A stretch of 64,000 bases of DNA from Thalassotalea profundi (GTDB lineage: Bacteria > Pseudomonadota > Gammaproteobacteria > Enterobacterales > Alteromonadaceae): positions 124,263-188,262 of the forward strand of contig NZ_BNAH01000007.1 in assembly GCF_014653195.1 (NCBI RefSeq), given 5' to 3'. Both the position numbers and the translations under genes were made by a program. The notes below the pieces were generated by a model that saw nothing but the letters and a program-made list of their open reading frames with translations, was not told the DNA's origin and made no database searches. This document shows positions 1 to 9,553 of the stretch, piece after piece (positions within the stretch are counted from its first letter, which is position 1; each line of letters starts with the position of its first letter).

Positions 1-83
1 AATACATTGCATTTAGCGATAGTTGATGTAAAAACTGCGAACAACATTAAGGGGCTAATCAATACTTTGTTTAAGGTTTTCAT
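1..83 (-). CDS. Start of a secreted protein of unknown function (partial, runs off the left edge)
   Basis: Only the first 27 codons are inside the window. They begin at an ATG at 83-81, preceded by a good ribosome binding site (AAGGAAA, about 5 bases upstream), and contain no stop. The peptide starts MKTLNKVLIS, followed by a hydrophobic stretch and then small residues, as in a Sec signal peptide, so the product is probably exported to the periplasm or beyond. Nothing of the mature protein is visible except a possible Cys shortly after the hydrophobic core. The family cannot be named. Confidence 0.55.
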   Translation of the reverse strand, partial: MKTLNKVLISPLMLFAVFTSTIAKCNV

Positions 84-751
84 TAAGTTTCCTTTATAGG
101 GTAAAACTAAATTTAATACGTTGTTTAGGATGTGTAGAGCCTTTTGGGCTAGGTCTGTTCCGTATCAGAATTTTAGTGGCGATGAGTATCGGAAAACATG
201 TCATTTCAAACAAAATATCTCCTAAATACCCATACACTCACAAGATATTATTTAAATAATTAAGGGCACTATAATATAAAAATTGCACTAGACAAATTAA
301 AACCAAGTAACGAAAAACGAATGTTTTTTATTTTAATATTATTATGTTTTATTGGTTAAAGCCCCATAAAATATATGTAATAACGTATTTTATTATATAT
401 TTTGTTTAAGTATTATAAGACAGATTTATTCTAGGCTATTCTAAATCAATTGGAGAATAATTAGCTTTTATGTATTTAACTTGTGCCACTTATTAAAGCA
501 TATTGTATGTTTATTACATATTTTTAAATCAGCTAATTACAGCGTTTTGTTAACCAAATGTTGAAAGTGGTAACTTGATTATCTGTAAACTGGTCAGCAC
601 ACTAAGTGAAAGTGAATTTATTTTGCTAACCACCGTTAATTACAGACGATTCATCGTAAATTAGTCATTTGAGCTAAGCAACTTTCATTAATAAGCTGTA
701 TATTTAGGCTTTAAAGTTAAATAAATTCATCTATAGTTTAAAGGAATCCGA
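84..751. other. Long A+T-rich intergenic region between divergent genes
   Basis: About 670 bases without a convincing open reading frame. The stretch lies between a leftward gene (start at 83) and the rightward efflux operon (start at 752), so it must hold promoters for both. A TATAAT hexamer is present at 270-275 but lacks a good -35 partner. A short AGCC/GGCT inverted repeat around 139-151 is too weak to call. I recognise no riboswitch, tRNA or mobile element remnant. Confidence 0.5.
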
Positions 752-1777
752 ATGACGTTTATACGGCACTTAATTTGGCTGTTTGCATTATTAATAATTT
801 CTCCTGTTAAAGCGCAAATTGCTGGAGATACTACTCCTACCGATGTTATTACTACCCCTATTAGTTTTGAAAAAAAGAGTAGTCGTGTTGAAGCGGTTGG
901 TACAGCAGAGGCTATCCGTTCCGTCGTTTTATTTTCCGCCGTTGCTGATAAAGTTACAAAAGTAAACTTTATTCCAGGTCAGTTCGTAAACGAAAAAGAT
1001 GTTTTATTGGAGTTAGATTCTCGTCGTCAAAAAGTTGCGTTGGAGCGTGTGACAATACAATTAGCAGATGCTGAACGTACTGTGACTCGTTTGGAAGAAA
1101 GTCGAAAAAGAGAAGCTATTGCTCAAAGTGTTCTAGATGACGCAATAACGGCTCGTGACTTACTTAAGGTTCAATTAATTGAAGTTAAAACTGAATTAGA
1201 AGATAGAATGGTAAGAGCACCATTTTCTGGTGTTGTCGGTTTAACTGATGTTGAACAAGGCGATCGTATAACTATACAAACGGCTATTACTACTATTGAT
1301 AATCGTGAACAATTGTTAATTAATTTTAATGCACCTGAAACTGCATTACCTATGTTACAAGGCAAATCGACTGTTGAGTTAGAACCTTGGCAAGCACAAG
1401 ACAAGCGTATTTCAGCTAATATTTTGGAAGTTGATTCCAGAATTAACCTTACAAACCGTAGTATTCGCGTTAGAGCATTGTTAGATAATCAATCAGACTT
1501 ATATCGTCCAGGTATGAGTTTTAGAGTGATTATGCAAATGTCTGGCGAAGAATATGCTGTTGTTCCGGAAGCAGCTTTAATGTGGGGAGCAACTAGTGCA
1601 TTTGTTTGGGTAGCTGCAGAGGGAAAGGCTAAAAAAATTGATGTGCAAATTCGCCAACGTTTAAGTGGCCGTCTTTTAGTCTCTGGGGAATTAAAAATGA
1701 ATGACAAATTGATTGTCGAAGGTGTTCAGAGTCTACGTGAAGGTCAAAATGTAAATGAATTAGGATCACAGGATTAA
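752..1777 (+). CDS. RND efflux periplasmic adaptor subunit (membrane fusion protein)
   Basis: 341-residue HlyD/AcrA-family adaptor that would bridge the inner-membrane pump encoded 4 bases downstream to an outer-membrane channel. It has an N-terminal hydrophobic export signal (about residues 1-21, ending near VKA), then a lipoyl-like half (GQFVNEKDVLLELDSR), a short coiled-coil hairpin (about 95-150), the second lipoyl half (VRAPFSGVVGL) and a beta-barrel/membrane-proximal region. The short hairpin matches the MexH/VexG-like adaptor group more than long AcrA-type ones. The ATG at 752 has AAGGA at 741-745. No Cys follows the signal, so it does not look like a lipoprotein. Substrate is not predictable from sequence. 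Confidence 0.9.
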   Translation: MTFIRHLIWLFALLIISPVKAQIAGDTTPTDVITTPISFEKKSSRVEAVGTAEAIRSVVLFSAVADKVTKVNFIPGQFVNEKDVLLELDSRRQKVALERVTIQLADAERTVTRLEESRKREAIAQSVLDDAITARDLLKVQLIEVKTELEDRMVRAPFSGVVGLTDVEQGDRITIQTAITTIDNREQLLINFNAPETALPMLQGKSTVELEPWQAQDKRISANILEVDSRINLTNRSIRVRALLDNQSDLYRPGMSFRVIMQMSGEEYAVVPEAALMWGATSAFVWVAAEGKAKKIDVQIRQRLSGRLLVSGELKMNDKLIVEGVQSLREGQNVNELGSQD

Positions 1778-1781
1778 ACTT

Positions 1782-4700
1782 ATGAGCAAACCATTACCTC
1801 AAAATGACTTGCCTTCATTATCTATTCGTCGGCCCGTCTTAATCGTTGTTCTTAACTTACTCATTATTATTGCGGGATTAGCTGCATTTAATGCTATAGA
1901 AGTGCGTGAACTCCCTGATGTTGATCGACCAATAGTTTCTGTTACTGCCCATTTTCCGGGGGGATCTCCCGAAACTGTTGATACTGAAGTTACTAGTAAA
2001 TTAGAAGGTGCTGTCGCTCGGGTAAGTGGTGTTAAGTCAATCAACGCTAATAGTGAAGAAGGCAATGCTCGTGTAAGAGTAGAATTTCGCCCAGGAATCA
2101 ATTTAGATGATGCTGCGAATGAAATTCGAGAATCGGTGAGTCGCGTACAGCGTGAACTACCAGATACAGTAGAACGTTTAGCTATTATTAAAGCTGATAA
2201 TGATGCTCAATCGGTAGTCAGTATTGCAGTGTCCAGTACAACATTAGATTTAGAGACTTTAACGGAAAGAGTAGAAACTGATTTAGCACCGTTATTTTTA
2301 AGTATTCCTGGTGTGGCCGATGTTCGTTTAAATGGAGACCGTGAGCGCGTATTACGTGTTTTATTAGATCCGCTTCGCTTAACAAGCTTTAATTTATCAG
2401 TTACTGATGTAGCACAGGCACTTCGGCAAGCTCCTTTTGACGTGCCTGCCGGTAGTATGAAATCAACGGATCAACAACTTATTGTTCGTGCGGATGCAAC
2501 TTCAATTAGTGCCGAAGAGGTTTCTGACATTATCATTAGTGATAATACACGTATTGGTGATGTTGCTACGGTGTTTTTTGGTCCTGCAGATGCAGGAAGT
2601 ATGGTACGATTGGATGGTAGACCAGTTATAGGTTTAGGGGTTATTCGACAAGCTCGATCAAATACCATTGAAATTTCAGATGAAGTACTTAGTTTAGTTA
2701 AACAAGTAGAAAGCCGTTTTCCTGAGTTGCAGATGCAAGTAACTTCAGATGATGCTGAATTTATTCGAGGCTCTGTAGAAGAGGTTATTACATCATTGTT
2801 TTTAACCATAATATTGGTAGTTGCAACCTTATGGCTATTTATTGGTTCAGGTAGAGCTACCATAGTACCAGCATTATCAATTCCTGTTTCACTGATTGGC
2901 TCATTGGCTGCAATTTGGCTTATGGGCTTTTCGATTAATATTCTTACTTTATTAGCTCTTGTATTAGCTACGGGATTAATTGTTGATGATGCAATAGTTG
3001 TAACTGAAAATATTCAGCGTCGACGTAGTATGGGCTTAGGGGCTAGAGCTGCAGCAGTTATCGGTACTCGAGAAGTATTTTTTGCTGTAGTTGCAACCAC
3101 CGCTGTTCTTGTTGCTGTATTTGTTCCTATTGCTTTTTTACCGTCTACAGCAGGGCGATTATTTAGAGAGTTTGGTGGGGTGCTTGCCATTTCCGTGATC
3201 ATTTCATCATTTGTCGCTTTATCATTAGTTCCAGCAATAACTGCGAGATTACCTGTAAAAAGCAAGAGTACTAATTATTTAGCTAGTTTCGGAAATGTCA
3301 TTCTTGGTTGGTATCAACGTTCATTACATTTTGCTCTAGATAAGGCGTGGTTTGTTTTTATTGCCAGTTTAGCTGCCGCTTTATCTGCGATTAGTTTATA
3401 TAGTGTTTTGGATAATGAACTTATGCCGTCTGAAGATAGAGGTAGTATCCGTATTTTTGCTCGTGGCCCTGATGGTGTTGGCTTGAATTTTATGGATAGA
3501 CAAGCTGATAAGATGGAAGAAATACTTTTACCTTATGTACAAGGAGGTAATATTGATTCAATTTATACTGTAGTTGGTCAATGGGATCCTAATATAACGT
3601 TGATTAAAGTACCGTTAAAGCATTGGGATGAGCGTTCTCGTACACAACAAGAAATAATTGATGAAATTAAAGGGCCTTTATCTGAAATTCCTGGTGCACC
3701 AGCTAGAGCATCAGGATCTAATAGCCTTAATTTACGTGGTCAAGGTGGAGGATTAGAATTGGCGTTAACAGGGCAAAGCTATGATGAAATTTTTACTGCC
3801 GCCCAACGCTTTTCAGAAATGATTCAGCAAGAAATACCTGAACTTGGAATGCCTCGAATTTCCTATCAACCTAGTCAACCGCAGCTTAGAGTAAATATCG
3901 ACCGACGTCGAGCAAAAGAACTTGGTGTCGATTTGTCAGATATTTCTACCACTTTACGTGTGGCTATTAATGGCGATGATATAGCTGATTTGAATGTGGG
4001 CGACCAAGCAATTCCTATTATTTTACAAGCGCAAAGCCAGCAAATAAAAGATCCAACAGATTTAGCTAATTTATATGTTGGTTCAAGTAACGGCGGATTA
4101 GTACCATTATCAAGTCTTGCTCATATATCTGAAGAAGGTGTAGCTGCCGAGTTAGAAAGACAAGCTCAGCGACGGGCAATTGAAATGGAAATGGAAATGC
4201 CCTCAGATATTCCCATGCAGGAGGTCGTGGAAAAGTTACGTGAATTGGGTGAACAGCATTTACCTGCTAATATTGGGTTAATATTTTTAGGTGAAGCGTT
4301 AACTTTTGAAGAAACGGCGCGTGACGTTACATTAACTTATGTTTTGGCTTTTGTTATCGTATTATTGGTGCTAGCGGCACAATTTGAAAGTGTCAATAGT
4401 GCAGTGGTGGTTATGGCAACCGTACCTTTTGGTATAGCCGCCGCTTTATTTGCATTATTTTTAACTGGTACTTCAATTAATATTTATTCGCAAATTGGCT
4501 TGGTAATGTTAATTGGTTTGCTAGCTAAAAATGCTATTTTATTAGTGGAGTTTGCCGATCAACTAAGAGATCAGGGATATAGCGTACGAAAAGCAGTTGA
4601 AGAAGCCGCTAGTATTCGATTACGACCAATTACCATGACCTTACTTTCTACATTATTTGGATCACTACCACTGATTTTATCAAGTGGTGCAGGCGCAGAA

Positions 4701-4877
4701 GCTCGTAATGCTATTGGTTGGGTGGTTTTTGGTGGACTAGGTATAGCGGTAATTTTTACACTTTATTTAACACCAGTACTTTATTTAGCATTGGCACGTT
4801 TTACTAAGCCAAGAGCAGATGAAACTAAACGCCTAGAAACTGAATTAGACCAAGCAGAACAGCTTGTAGCTAAATAG
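1782..4877 (+). CDS. RND multidrug efflux permease (HAE1 family, AcrB/MdtC-like)
   Basis: 1031-residue inner-membrane proton-driven pump, the usual length for the family. The first transmembrane helix is at about 17-37, a large periplasmic loop follows, then a cluster of helices, a second periplasmic loop and the C-terminal helices, giving the 12-helix RND plan. The N-terminal block SIRRPVLIVVLNLLIIIAG and the motif LATGLIVDDAIVVTENIQRR, with the paired acidic residues of the proton relay in helix 4, are typical. GLLAKNAILLVEFA near residue 920 is the second-half signature. Gene order adaptor then pump with a 4-base gap points to one transcript. No outer-membrane channel gene follows, so a TolC homologue elsewhere is probably used. 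Confidence 0.95.
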   Translation: MSKPLPQNDLPSLSIRRPVLIVVLNLLIIIAGLAAFNAIEVRELPDVDRPIVSVTAHFPGGSPETVDTEVTSKLEGAVARVSGVKSINANSEEGNARVRVEFRPGINLDDAANEIRESVSRVQRELPDTVERLAIIKADNDAQSVVSIAVSSTTLDLETLTERVETDLAPLFLSIPGVADVRLNGDRERVLRVLLDPLRLTSFNLSVTDVAQALRQAPFDVPAGSMKSTDQQLIVRADATSISAEEVSDIIISDNTRIGDVATVFFGPADAGSMVRLDGRPVIGLGVIRQARSNTIEISDEVLSLVKQVESRFPELQMQVTSDDAEFIRGSVEEVITSLFLTIILVVATLWLFIGSGRATIVPALSIPVSLIGSLAAIWLMGFSINILTLLALVLATGLIVDDAIVVTENIQRRRSMGLGARAAAVIGTREVFFAVVATTAVLVAVFVPIAFLPSTAGRLFREFGGVLAISVIISSFVALSLVPAITARLPVKSKSTNYLASFGNVILGWYQRSLHFALDKAWFVFIASLAAALSAISLYSVLDNELMPSEDRGSIRIFARGPDGVGLNFMDRQADKMEEILLPYVQGGNIDSIYTVVGQWDPNITLIKVPLKHWDERSRTQQEIIDEIKGPLSEIPGAPARASGSNSLNLRGQGGGLELALTGQSYDEIFTAAQRFSEMIQQEIPELGMPRISYQPSQPQLRVNIDRRRAKELGVDLSDISTTLRVAINGDDIADLNVGDQAIPIILQAQSQQIKDPTDLANLYVGSSNGGLVPLSSLAHISEEGVAAELERQAQRRAIEMEMEMPSDIPMQEVVEKLRELGEQHLPANIGLIFLGEALTFEETARDVTLTYVLAFVIVLLVLAAQFESVNSAVVVMATVPFGIAAALFALFLTGTSINIYSQIGLVMLIGLLAKNAILLVEFADQLRDQGYSVRKAVEEAASIRLRPITMTLLSTLFGSLPLILSSGAGAEARNAIGWVVFGGLGIAVIFTLYLTPVLYLALARFTKPRADETKRLETELDQAEQLVAK

Positions 4878-4903
4878 AAAAAGAACACTTAATTCATTTT
4901 ATT

Positions 4904-4932
4904 ATTGGCACCTTTATGGTGCCAATTTTTTT
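4904..4932 (+). terminator. Rho-independent terminator of the RND efflux operon
   Basis: A 9-bp perfect stem (ATTGGCACC at 4904-4912, GGTGCCAAT at 4918-4926) with a 5-base loop is followed by a run of seven T. It lies 27 bases after the pump stop codon, where a transcript end is expected. Confidence 0.88.
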
Positions 4933-5081
4933 ATATAGCTACCCTAGAGAGTTTTATTTTTAACACACTAAAAACTATGGCGAAAATGGCTTAGTTCAAA
5001 TTTATCTCCTACACTGAAAATAGTAACTTCACGGCAATAAACTTTTGTATCTATAAATCATAAGTGTTAAGGAAAATAAAT

Positions 5082-6386
5082 ATGCTATTTGGCAAGGGTA
5101 AATATTTAGCAAAAATTGAAGTGTTAGAAAGTGAGTTGGCAATATTTCATGATATTCAAAAAGATCTAAGAGCTGAATTAGCTTACTTTTCGACAGACTT
5201 TAATGGAAAGATAATTGAAGTAAACGCATTATTTTTAGACGCTTGTAAATATAGTGAACATGAAATAAAAGGTAGATGTCTTGAAGAGTTAATTCATCCA
5301 AAATCTCTTAAAAGTGATGTTTGCCAAAAAATGCTTAATGCCATTAAAGAGGGCGTACATTGGCACGGTTCTATGCAGTTGAAAGATAAAAATGATAATG
5401 ATGTATGGTTTCGCACTGTAATACAGCCTAGAAATGGGCAATCATCGCTAGCTATATATGCAAGAGAAGCGACTAAAAATATTACCCAATCTAGGGAGCA
5501 TAAGGACATGTTAGCTGCATTAACACGTTCATCTGCGGTAATTGAATTTTCTTTAGAAGGCAATATATTGAAAGCTAACGAAAATTTTCTTAAGGGGATG
5601 CACTACACTGCGGAACAAATTGTTGGTAAACATCATAGCATTTTTTGTGATCCAGCGGATGTTAATTCTAAAGAGTATCAAGACTTTTGGGCACGATTAC
5701 GGGCAGGGGAGTTTGTATCCGATCGATTCAAGAGAATTGATAGCTATGGGAATGTAGTTTGGCTCGAAGCATCTTATAACCCTATTCACGATGATAGTGG
5801 GGAATTATATAAAGTTGTTAAATTTGCGACAGTTATCACTGATCAAATTAATAGAGAGCTTGCGATGTCCGAAACATCAGCAATAGCTTATGAAGTGTCA
5901 CAAAAGACCGATAAAAGTACATTAAATGCTATTCATGTTATTGATTCAACAATTGAAACAATGGGACATCTTTCAAATCAAATGGAAGGGGCAAGTAAGG
6001 GAATTTTCGAATTAGACACTCAGTCACAGAAAGTTGCTCAGTTAGTTGATAGTATTAGAGGTATTGCCGATCAAACTAATTTATTAGCACTTAATGCGGC
6101 TATTGAAGCGGCAAGAGCAGGTGAGCAAGGAAGAGGCTTTGCTGTAGTTGCTGACGAAGTTAGGCAACTTGCTTCAAGAACGAGTACGGCTACTGAAGAG
6201 ATAATTGGTGTAGTAAGTGAAAATAAGAAGTTAACAGAAAGTGCTGTTTCACTTATTGAAGAAAGTATGAAAGAAGCTGATAAAGCGTTACAACTTTCTA
6301 ATGAAGCAGGTGAAGTGATGAACGAAATACAAGAAGGCGCTAAACAAGTTGTTGATGCTATCGCTCAATTTAATCAGAATTTATAA
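5082..6386 (+). CDS. Soluble PAS-PAS methyl-accepting chemotaxis protein (Aer-like)
   Basis: 434-residue chemoreceptor. Residues about 20-135 and 140-255 form two PAS domains (the second has [10 protein letters not shown] and [10 protein letters not shown], typical of Aer/BdlA-like PAS modules), and about 285-434 is a short MCP signalling domain with the CheA/CheW-contacting hairpin tip ([16 protein letters not shown]). There is no transmembrane helix or HAMP domain, so it should sense a cytoplasmic signal, perhaps redox or a cofactor-bound ligand. I chose ATG 5082 because AAGGAAA sits just upstream. A GTG at 5064 would overlap that ribosome binding site and add six residues. No methylation helix set of full length is visible; the signalling region is compact. 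Seems to be transcribed alone. Confidence 0.88.
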   Translation: MLFGKGKYLAKIEVLESELAIFHDIQKDLRAELAYFSTDFNGKIIEVNALFLDACKYSEHEIKGRCLEELIHPKSLKSDVCQKMLNAIKEGVHWHGSMQLKDKNDNDVWFRTVIQPRNGQSSLAIYAREATKNITQSREHKDMLAALTRSSAVIEFSLEGNILKANENFLKGMHYTAEQIVGKHHSIFCDPADVNSKEYQDFWARLRAGEFVSDRFKRIDSYGNVVWLEASYNPIHDDSGELYKVVKFATVITDQINRELAMSETSAIAYEVSQKTDKSTLNAIHVIDSTIETMGHLSNQMEGASKGIFELDTQSQKVAQLVDSIRGIADQTNLLALNAAIEAARAGEQGRGFAVVADEVRQLASRTSTATEEIIGVVSENKKLTESAVSLIEESMKEADKALQLSNEAGEVMNEIQEGAKQVVDAIAQFNQNL

Positions 6387-6429
6387 TTGAAGGCTCATCA
6401 TTATGTGAGTAAATAAGGTAAGAATTGTT

Positions 6430-7149
6430 ATGCAAAATACAAATAGATTAAGTAGTTCTATTTTAGGTCTGTTCATATTTCTTGGCTTGACTACGCTTGG
6501 GTTTTTATTGGCTAATGCCGTCATTGAATATAAACAATATGAGCGTACCATTACTGTAAAAGGGCTTTCTGAGAAAGAGTTTAAAGCTGATATCGTATTA
6601 TGGCCTATACAATTTATAGCTGCGAGTAATGAGTTAGATGCTCTATATAATGCTATTGAAACTAGTACAACAAAAATTAATGCTTTTTTAACTGATAAAG
6701 GTATAGATGTAAATGAAATTAGCTTTTCAGCTCCAGCAATAACAGATAAATCGGCACAACAATATGGAAGTTCAAATCAATATCAATACCGTTATACCGC
6801 AATGCAAACGGTTACGGTTTATTCTACAAAAATAGGTATTGTAAGAGAGTTAATGGGGGCATTATCTGAATTAGGTAAGCAGGGTATTGTATTTACGGGC
6901 GATAATTATCAATCACAAACAGAATATATATTTACACGCCTTAATGATGTAAAGCCCGATATGGTTGAAGAAGCCACTCGAAAAGCTAGAGAGGTAGCTG
7001 AGAAATTTGCTTCTGATTCAGACAGTAAATTGGGGAAAATAAAAAAGGCAGTACAAGGACAATTTAGTATTCGAGCAAGAGATAAAAATAATCCACATAT
7101 AAAAATGGTACGAGTAGTTTCTACGATTGAATATTATTTGTCGGATTAA
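6430..7149 (+). CDS. SIMPL (DUF541/YggE-like) domain protein
   Basis: 239 residues with an N-terminal membrane anchor or signal (about residues 10-30: LGLFIFLGLTTLGFLLANAV) followed by a SIMPL/DUF541 domain opening with RTITVKGLSEKEFKADIVLW. Proteins of this family are periplasmic or membrane-anchored. E. coli YggE has been linked to oxidative-stress protection, but the biochemical role is not established. An AAGG element precedes the ATG. The gene lies between a chemoreceptor and two small genes on the same strand, with no obvious functional link. Confidence 0.85.
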   Translation: MQNTNRLSSSILGLFIFLGLTTLGFLLANAVIEYKQYERTITVKGLSEKEFKADIVLWPIQFIAASNELDALYNAIETSTTKINAFLTDKGIDVNEISFSAPAITDKSAQQYGSSNQYQYRYTAMQTVTVYSTKIGIVRELMGALSELGKQGIVFTGDNYQSQTEYIFTRLNDVKPDMVEEATRKAREVAEKFASDSDSKLGKIKKAVQGQFSIRARDKNNPHIKMVRVVSTIEYYLSD

Positions 7150-7173
7150 CTTGTTAATTACCAAAAGGCAGAT

Positions 7174-7392
7174 ATGAGATATTCTTTAAAACAAAAGATA
7201 ATTGATGTATGTAATCAAAAAATAAAGCAAAAAGGTGAAAATGTAGGCTTATCATTTTATGCTTTTTTCGCTAATAAAAATGATGATCCAGAATTATTGT
7301 TTGAAGTAGCACAATGGTGGATACTAACACACAAGTTAGATCATTTCGAAAAAGCAGTAAAAATTAAGGAAATGGTTAACGAGTTAAGCTAA
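7174..7392 (+). CDS. Small conserved protein (resembles DUF6500)
   Basis: 72 residues, no membrane segment or signal peptide. The sequence reads like a family of short proteins with the core SFYAFFANKNDDPELLFEVA, then W-W and LDHFEKAVKI, which I recall as DUF6500; this assignment is from memory. AAAAGGCAG just upstream of the ATG at 7174 is a strong ribosome binding site. It follows the SIMPL gene by 24 bases and could be cotranscribed with it. Function unknown. Confidence 0.7.
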   Translation: MRYSLKQKIIDVCNQKIKQKGENVGLSFYAFFANKNDDPELLFEVAQWWILTHKLDHFEKAVKIKEMVNELS

Positions 7393-7452
7393 GTAACCTG
7401 AGTTAGTTAATTCAGTTTCAGAATATATAATTAAATGTTAAATGGAGTTTTT

Positions 7453-7695
7453 ATGGTTAAAGTTACATCCTTAATGTGTGTTTTTGTATTTGTCCTTTCA
7501 GGTTGTGTCTCTAGCTCGGATCTAGAAAAAAGGGCCGCTATTCAAGCTAAAGCAGGTGACTACTATGCGTCAATTGGTCAACCTCAAGCTGCAGCTCAAT
7601 CACATCAGGCAGCTAAAGATAATCGAAAAGACGCTATTAAAGGCGGTCCTCTTCTCGTTGAACTATTTGAATTGTTTTTTGGTGATGATAAGTAA
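7453..7695 (+). CDS. Small outer-membrane-type lipoprotein of unknown function
   Basis: 80 residues when started at ATG 7453, which has GGAG about 6 bases upstream; an earlier in-frame ATG at 7435 overlaps that site and is less likely. The N-terminus MVKVTSLMCVFVFVLSGC is a lipoprotein signal with lipobox LSGC, and the mature protein starts CVSSSDLEKR. The residue after Cys is Val, not Asp, so sorting to the outer membrane is expected by the usual rule. The mature part is Ala/Gln-rich and probably helical (ASIGQPQAAAQSHQAAKDNR). No family recognised. It converges with the ybaK-type gene, whose stop is 7 bases away. Confidence 0.75.
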   Translation: MVKVTSLMCVFVFVLSGCVSSSDLEKRAAIQAKAGDYYASIGQPQAAAQSHQAAKDNRKDAIKGGPLLVELFELFFGDDK

Positions 7696-7702
7696 AGTAA
7701 GC

Positions 7703-8167
7703 TTATTGAATTAATATACATAAAGTGGCGTTACATAATTTTTTGAGATCATTTGCGGATATTTCAATTTCTAAACCACGTTTACCACCACTAATAAAAA
7801 TAGTGTCAAAGGTTGTCGCGCTTTTATCAATTAATGTGGGTAAGCGCTTTTTTTGTCCTAAGGGACTCACTCCACCTAAAACATAGCCGGTTGTTGTTTC
7901 AACTTTTTGTGCTGGTGCCATGTGTGCTTTTTTCATTTTTAACGTTTTAGCCGCAAGCTTTAATGATAATTGTTCAATTACAGGTATGATACAAACGGCC
8001 AATTTATCATCACTTTCAATCACTAAGGTTTTAAACACACGTCCAGGATTAACAGACATTTTTTCAGCAGCTTCAAGACCATAAGACTTTGCATTAACTT
8101 CATGTTGATAATGGTGGAGTGTATGTTTGATTTTTTGTTTCTCAAGTAGTTTTATTGCGGGGGTCAT
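7703..8167 (-). CDS. ybaK: Cys-tRNA(Pro)/Cys-tRNA(Cys) deacylase, YbaK/EbsC family
   Basis: 154-residue cytoplasmic trans-editing enzyme of the YbaK family, which hydrolyses mischarged Cys-tRNA(Pro). Visible family features are the conserved Lys in RVFKTLVIE, the GYVLGGVSPLGQKKRLPT block that shapes the substrate pocket, and FDTIFISGGKRGLEIEI near the C-terminus. Length is normal. AGGGAACG lies about 13 bases before the ATG, a little far. It is divergent from sbcD, and its end converges closely with the small lipoprotein gene. Confidence 0.92.
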   Translation of the reverse strand: MTPAIKLLEKQKIKHTLHHYQHEVNAKSYGLEAAEKMSVNPGRVFKTLVIESDDKLAVCIIPVIEQLSLKLAAKTLKMKKAHMAPAQKVETTTGYVLGGVSPLGQKKRLPTLIDKSATTFDTIFISGGKRGLEIEISANDLKKLCNATLCILIQ

Positions 8168-8284
8168 AAAACAAACGTTCCCTAGATGTCAGATAAATAA
8201 TAACTTTTGTCGTAGATATTGAGCGTTATTACGCGTTAAACTCTCATCAATAATAAATGACTTTTTGATAATAAATAACAATAT

Positions 8285-9553
8285 ATGACTTTTCGTGTAC
8301 TGCATACCTCAGATTGGCATTTAGGCCAATATTTTTATGGCAAAAGCCGCGCTAAAGAGCATCAAGCGTTTATTAACTGGTTAATTGAAAAAGTAAGCGA
8401 GTTAAAAATAAATGCAGTAATAGTGGCTGGTGATATTTTTGATACGGGTACACCACCGAGTTATGCTAGAGAATTATATTTTGATTTTATTGTTAAATTA
8501 CAACAACTCAATTGCCAATTAGTACTACTTGCAGGGAATCATGACTCTGTTGCTATGTTAAATGAAGCAAAGCATTTATTATCACAAATGTCATGTACGG
8601 TAATTGCTAGCGCTAGCAGTATTACATCTGATCAAATAGTTGAATTAAAAGACAATAAAGGTCATTTGGGCGCTATTGTTTGCGCAGTACCTTTTATTAG
8701 ACCAAGAGACATTATTACTAGTCAATCTGGTCAATCAGCAAGTGAAAAACAAGAGTCGCTTCAACAAGCTATTGCTGCGCATTATAAAAAGCTATTTAAA
8801 GAAGCCAAATTAAAAGCTGATGGTAATGTGCCTATTATTGCTACAGGACATCTAACTACTGTTGGCGTGTCAACGAGTGACTCTGTTCGAGATATATACA
8901 TTGGAACGTTAGAAGCTTTCAATGCGAATGCTTTTCCTCCGGCAGACTACATTGCCTTGGGGCACATTCATAAGAGTCAGAAAGTAGCAAAATCAAAGCA
9001 TATTCGTTATTGCGGCTCGCCCATTCCATTAAGTTTTGACGAAGCAAAGCAAGAAAAATGTGTTTTGATTGCTGAATTTGAACAAGCCGTATTAACACAA
9101 GTAACAGAATTAACTATTCCTCGTTTTCAACCTTTACTTATGGTGAAAACGAGTATTGATGATCTTGCTGAGCAAATTGGAAGCGTGGTAAGTAATACAC
9201 CGTTGGAGAATAAAGAGCAGTGTATTTGGTTAGATATTGAAATTAATAGCGCTGAATATTTGCAAGACTTAACGGTTAGAATTGAGGACATTATTAAATC
9301 CTTACCTGTTGAAGTCTTGTTAGTTAGACGAGCCAAGGCTTCACGTGAAAAAATGGTGAGTCATGAGAAAAAAATCACCCTGAATGAGTTAAGTTTAACC
9401 GATGTATTTGAAACACGTTTGGCAGAAGAGCACTGGCAAACACAAGAGGAAGTTGCAAGAAAAGAGCGTTTACAAACGCTCTTTGCTCAAGTTGTAGAGC
9501 AGGTTCAACGGCCTATTGAGCTTGATGAGTTGAGTGATGGAGACAAAGTGTGA
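8285..9553 (+). CDS. sbcD: Exonuclease subunit SbcD (Mre11-type)
   Basis: 422-residue metallophosphoesterase subunit of the SbcCD nuclease, which cleaves hairpins and protein-blocked DNA ends in the cytoplasm. The phosphoesterase motifs are all present in order: TSDWHLGQ near residue 9, GDIFDTG near 48, GNHDS near 86, GHLT near 195 and GHIH near 228. The C-terminal third should contact SbcC. No clear ribosome binding site precedes ATG 8285. The stop codon overlaps the GTG start of sbcC by 4 bases, so the two are translationally coupled in the standard sbcDC arrangement. Confidence 0.96.
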   Translation: MTFRVLHTSDWHLGQYFYGKSRAKEHQAFINWLIEKVSELKINAVIVAGDIFDTGTPPSYARELYFDFIVKLQQLNCQLVLLAGNHDSVAMLNEAKHLLSQMSCTVIASASSITSDQIVELKDNKGHLGAIVCAVPFIRPRDIITSQSGQSASEKQESLQQAIAAHYKKLFKEAKLKADGNVPIIATGHLTTVGVSTSDSVRDIYIGTLEAFNANAFPPADYIALGHIHKSQKVAKSKHIRYCGSPIPLSFDEAKQEKCVLIAEFEQAVLTQVTELTIPRFQPLLMVKTSIDDLAEQIGSVVSNTPLENKEQCIWLDIEINSAEYLQDLTVRIEDIIKSLPVEVLLVRRAKASREKMVSHEKKITLNELSLTDVFETRLAEEHWQTQEEVARKERLQTLFAQVVEQVQRPIELDELSDGDKV

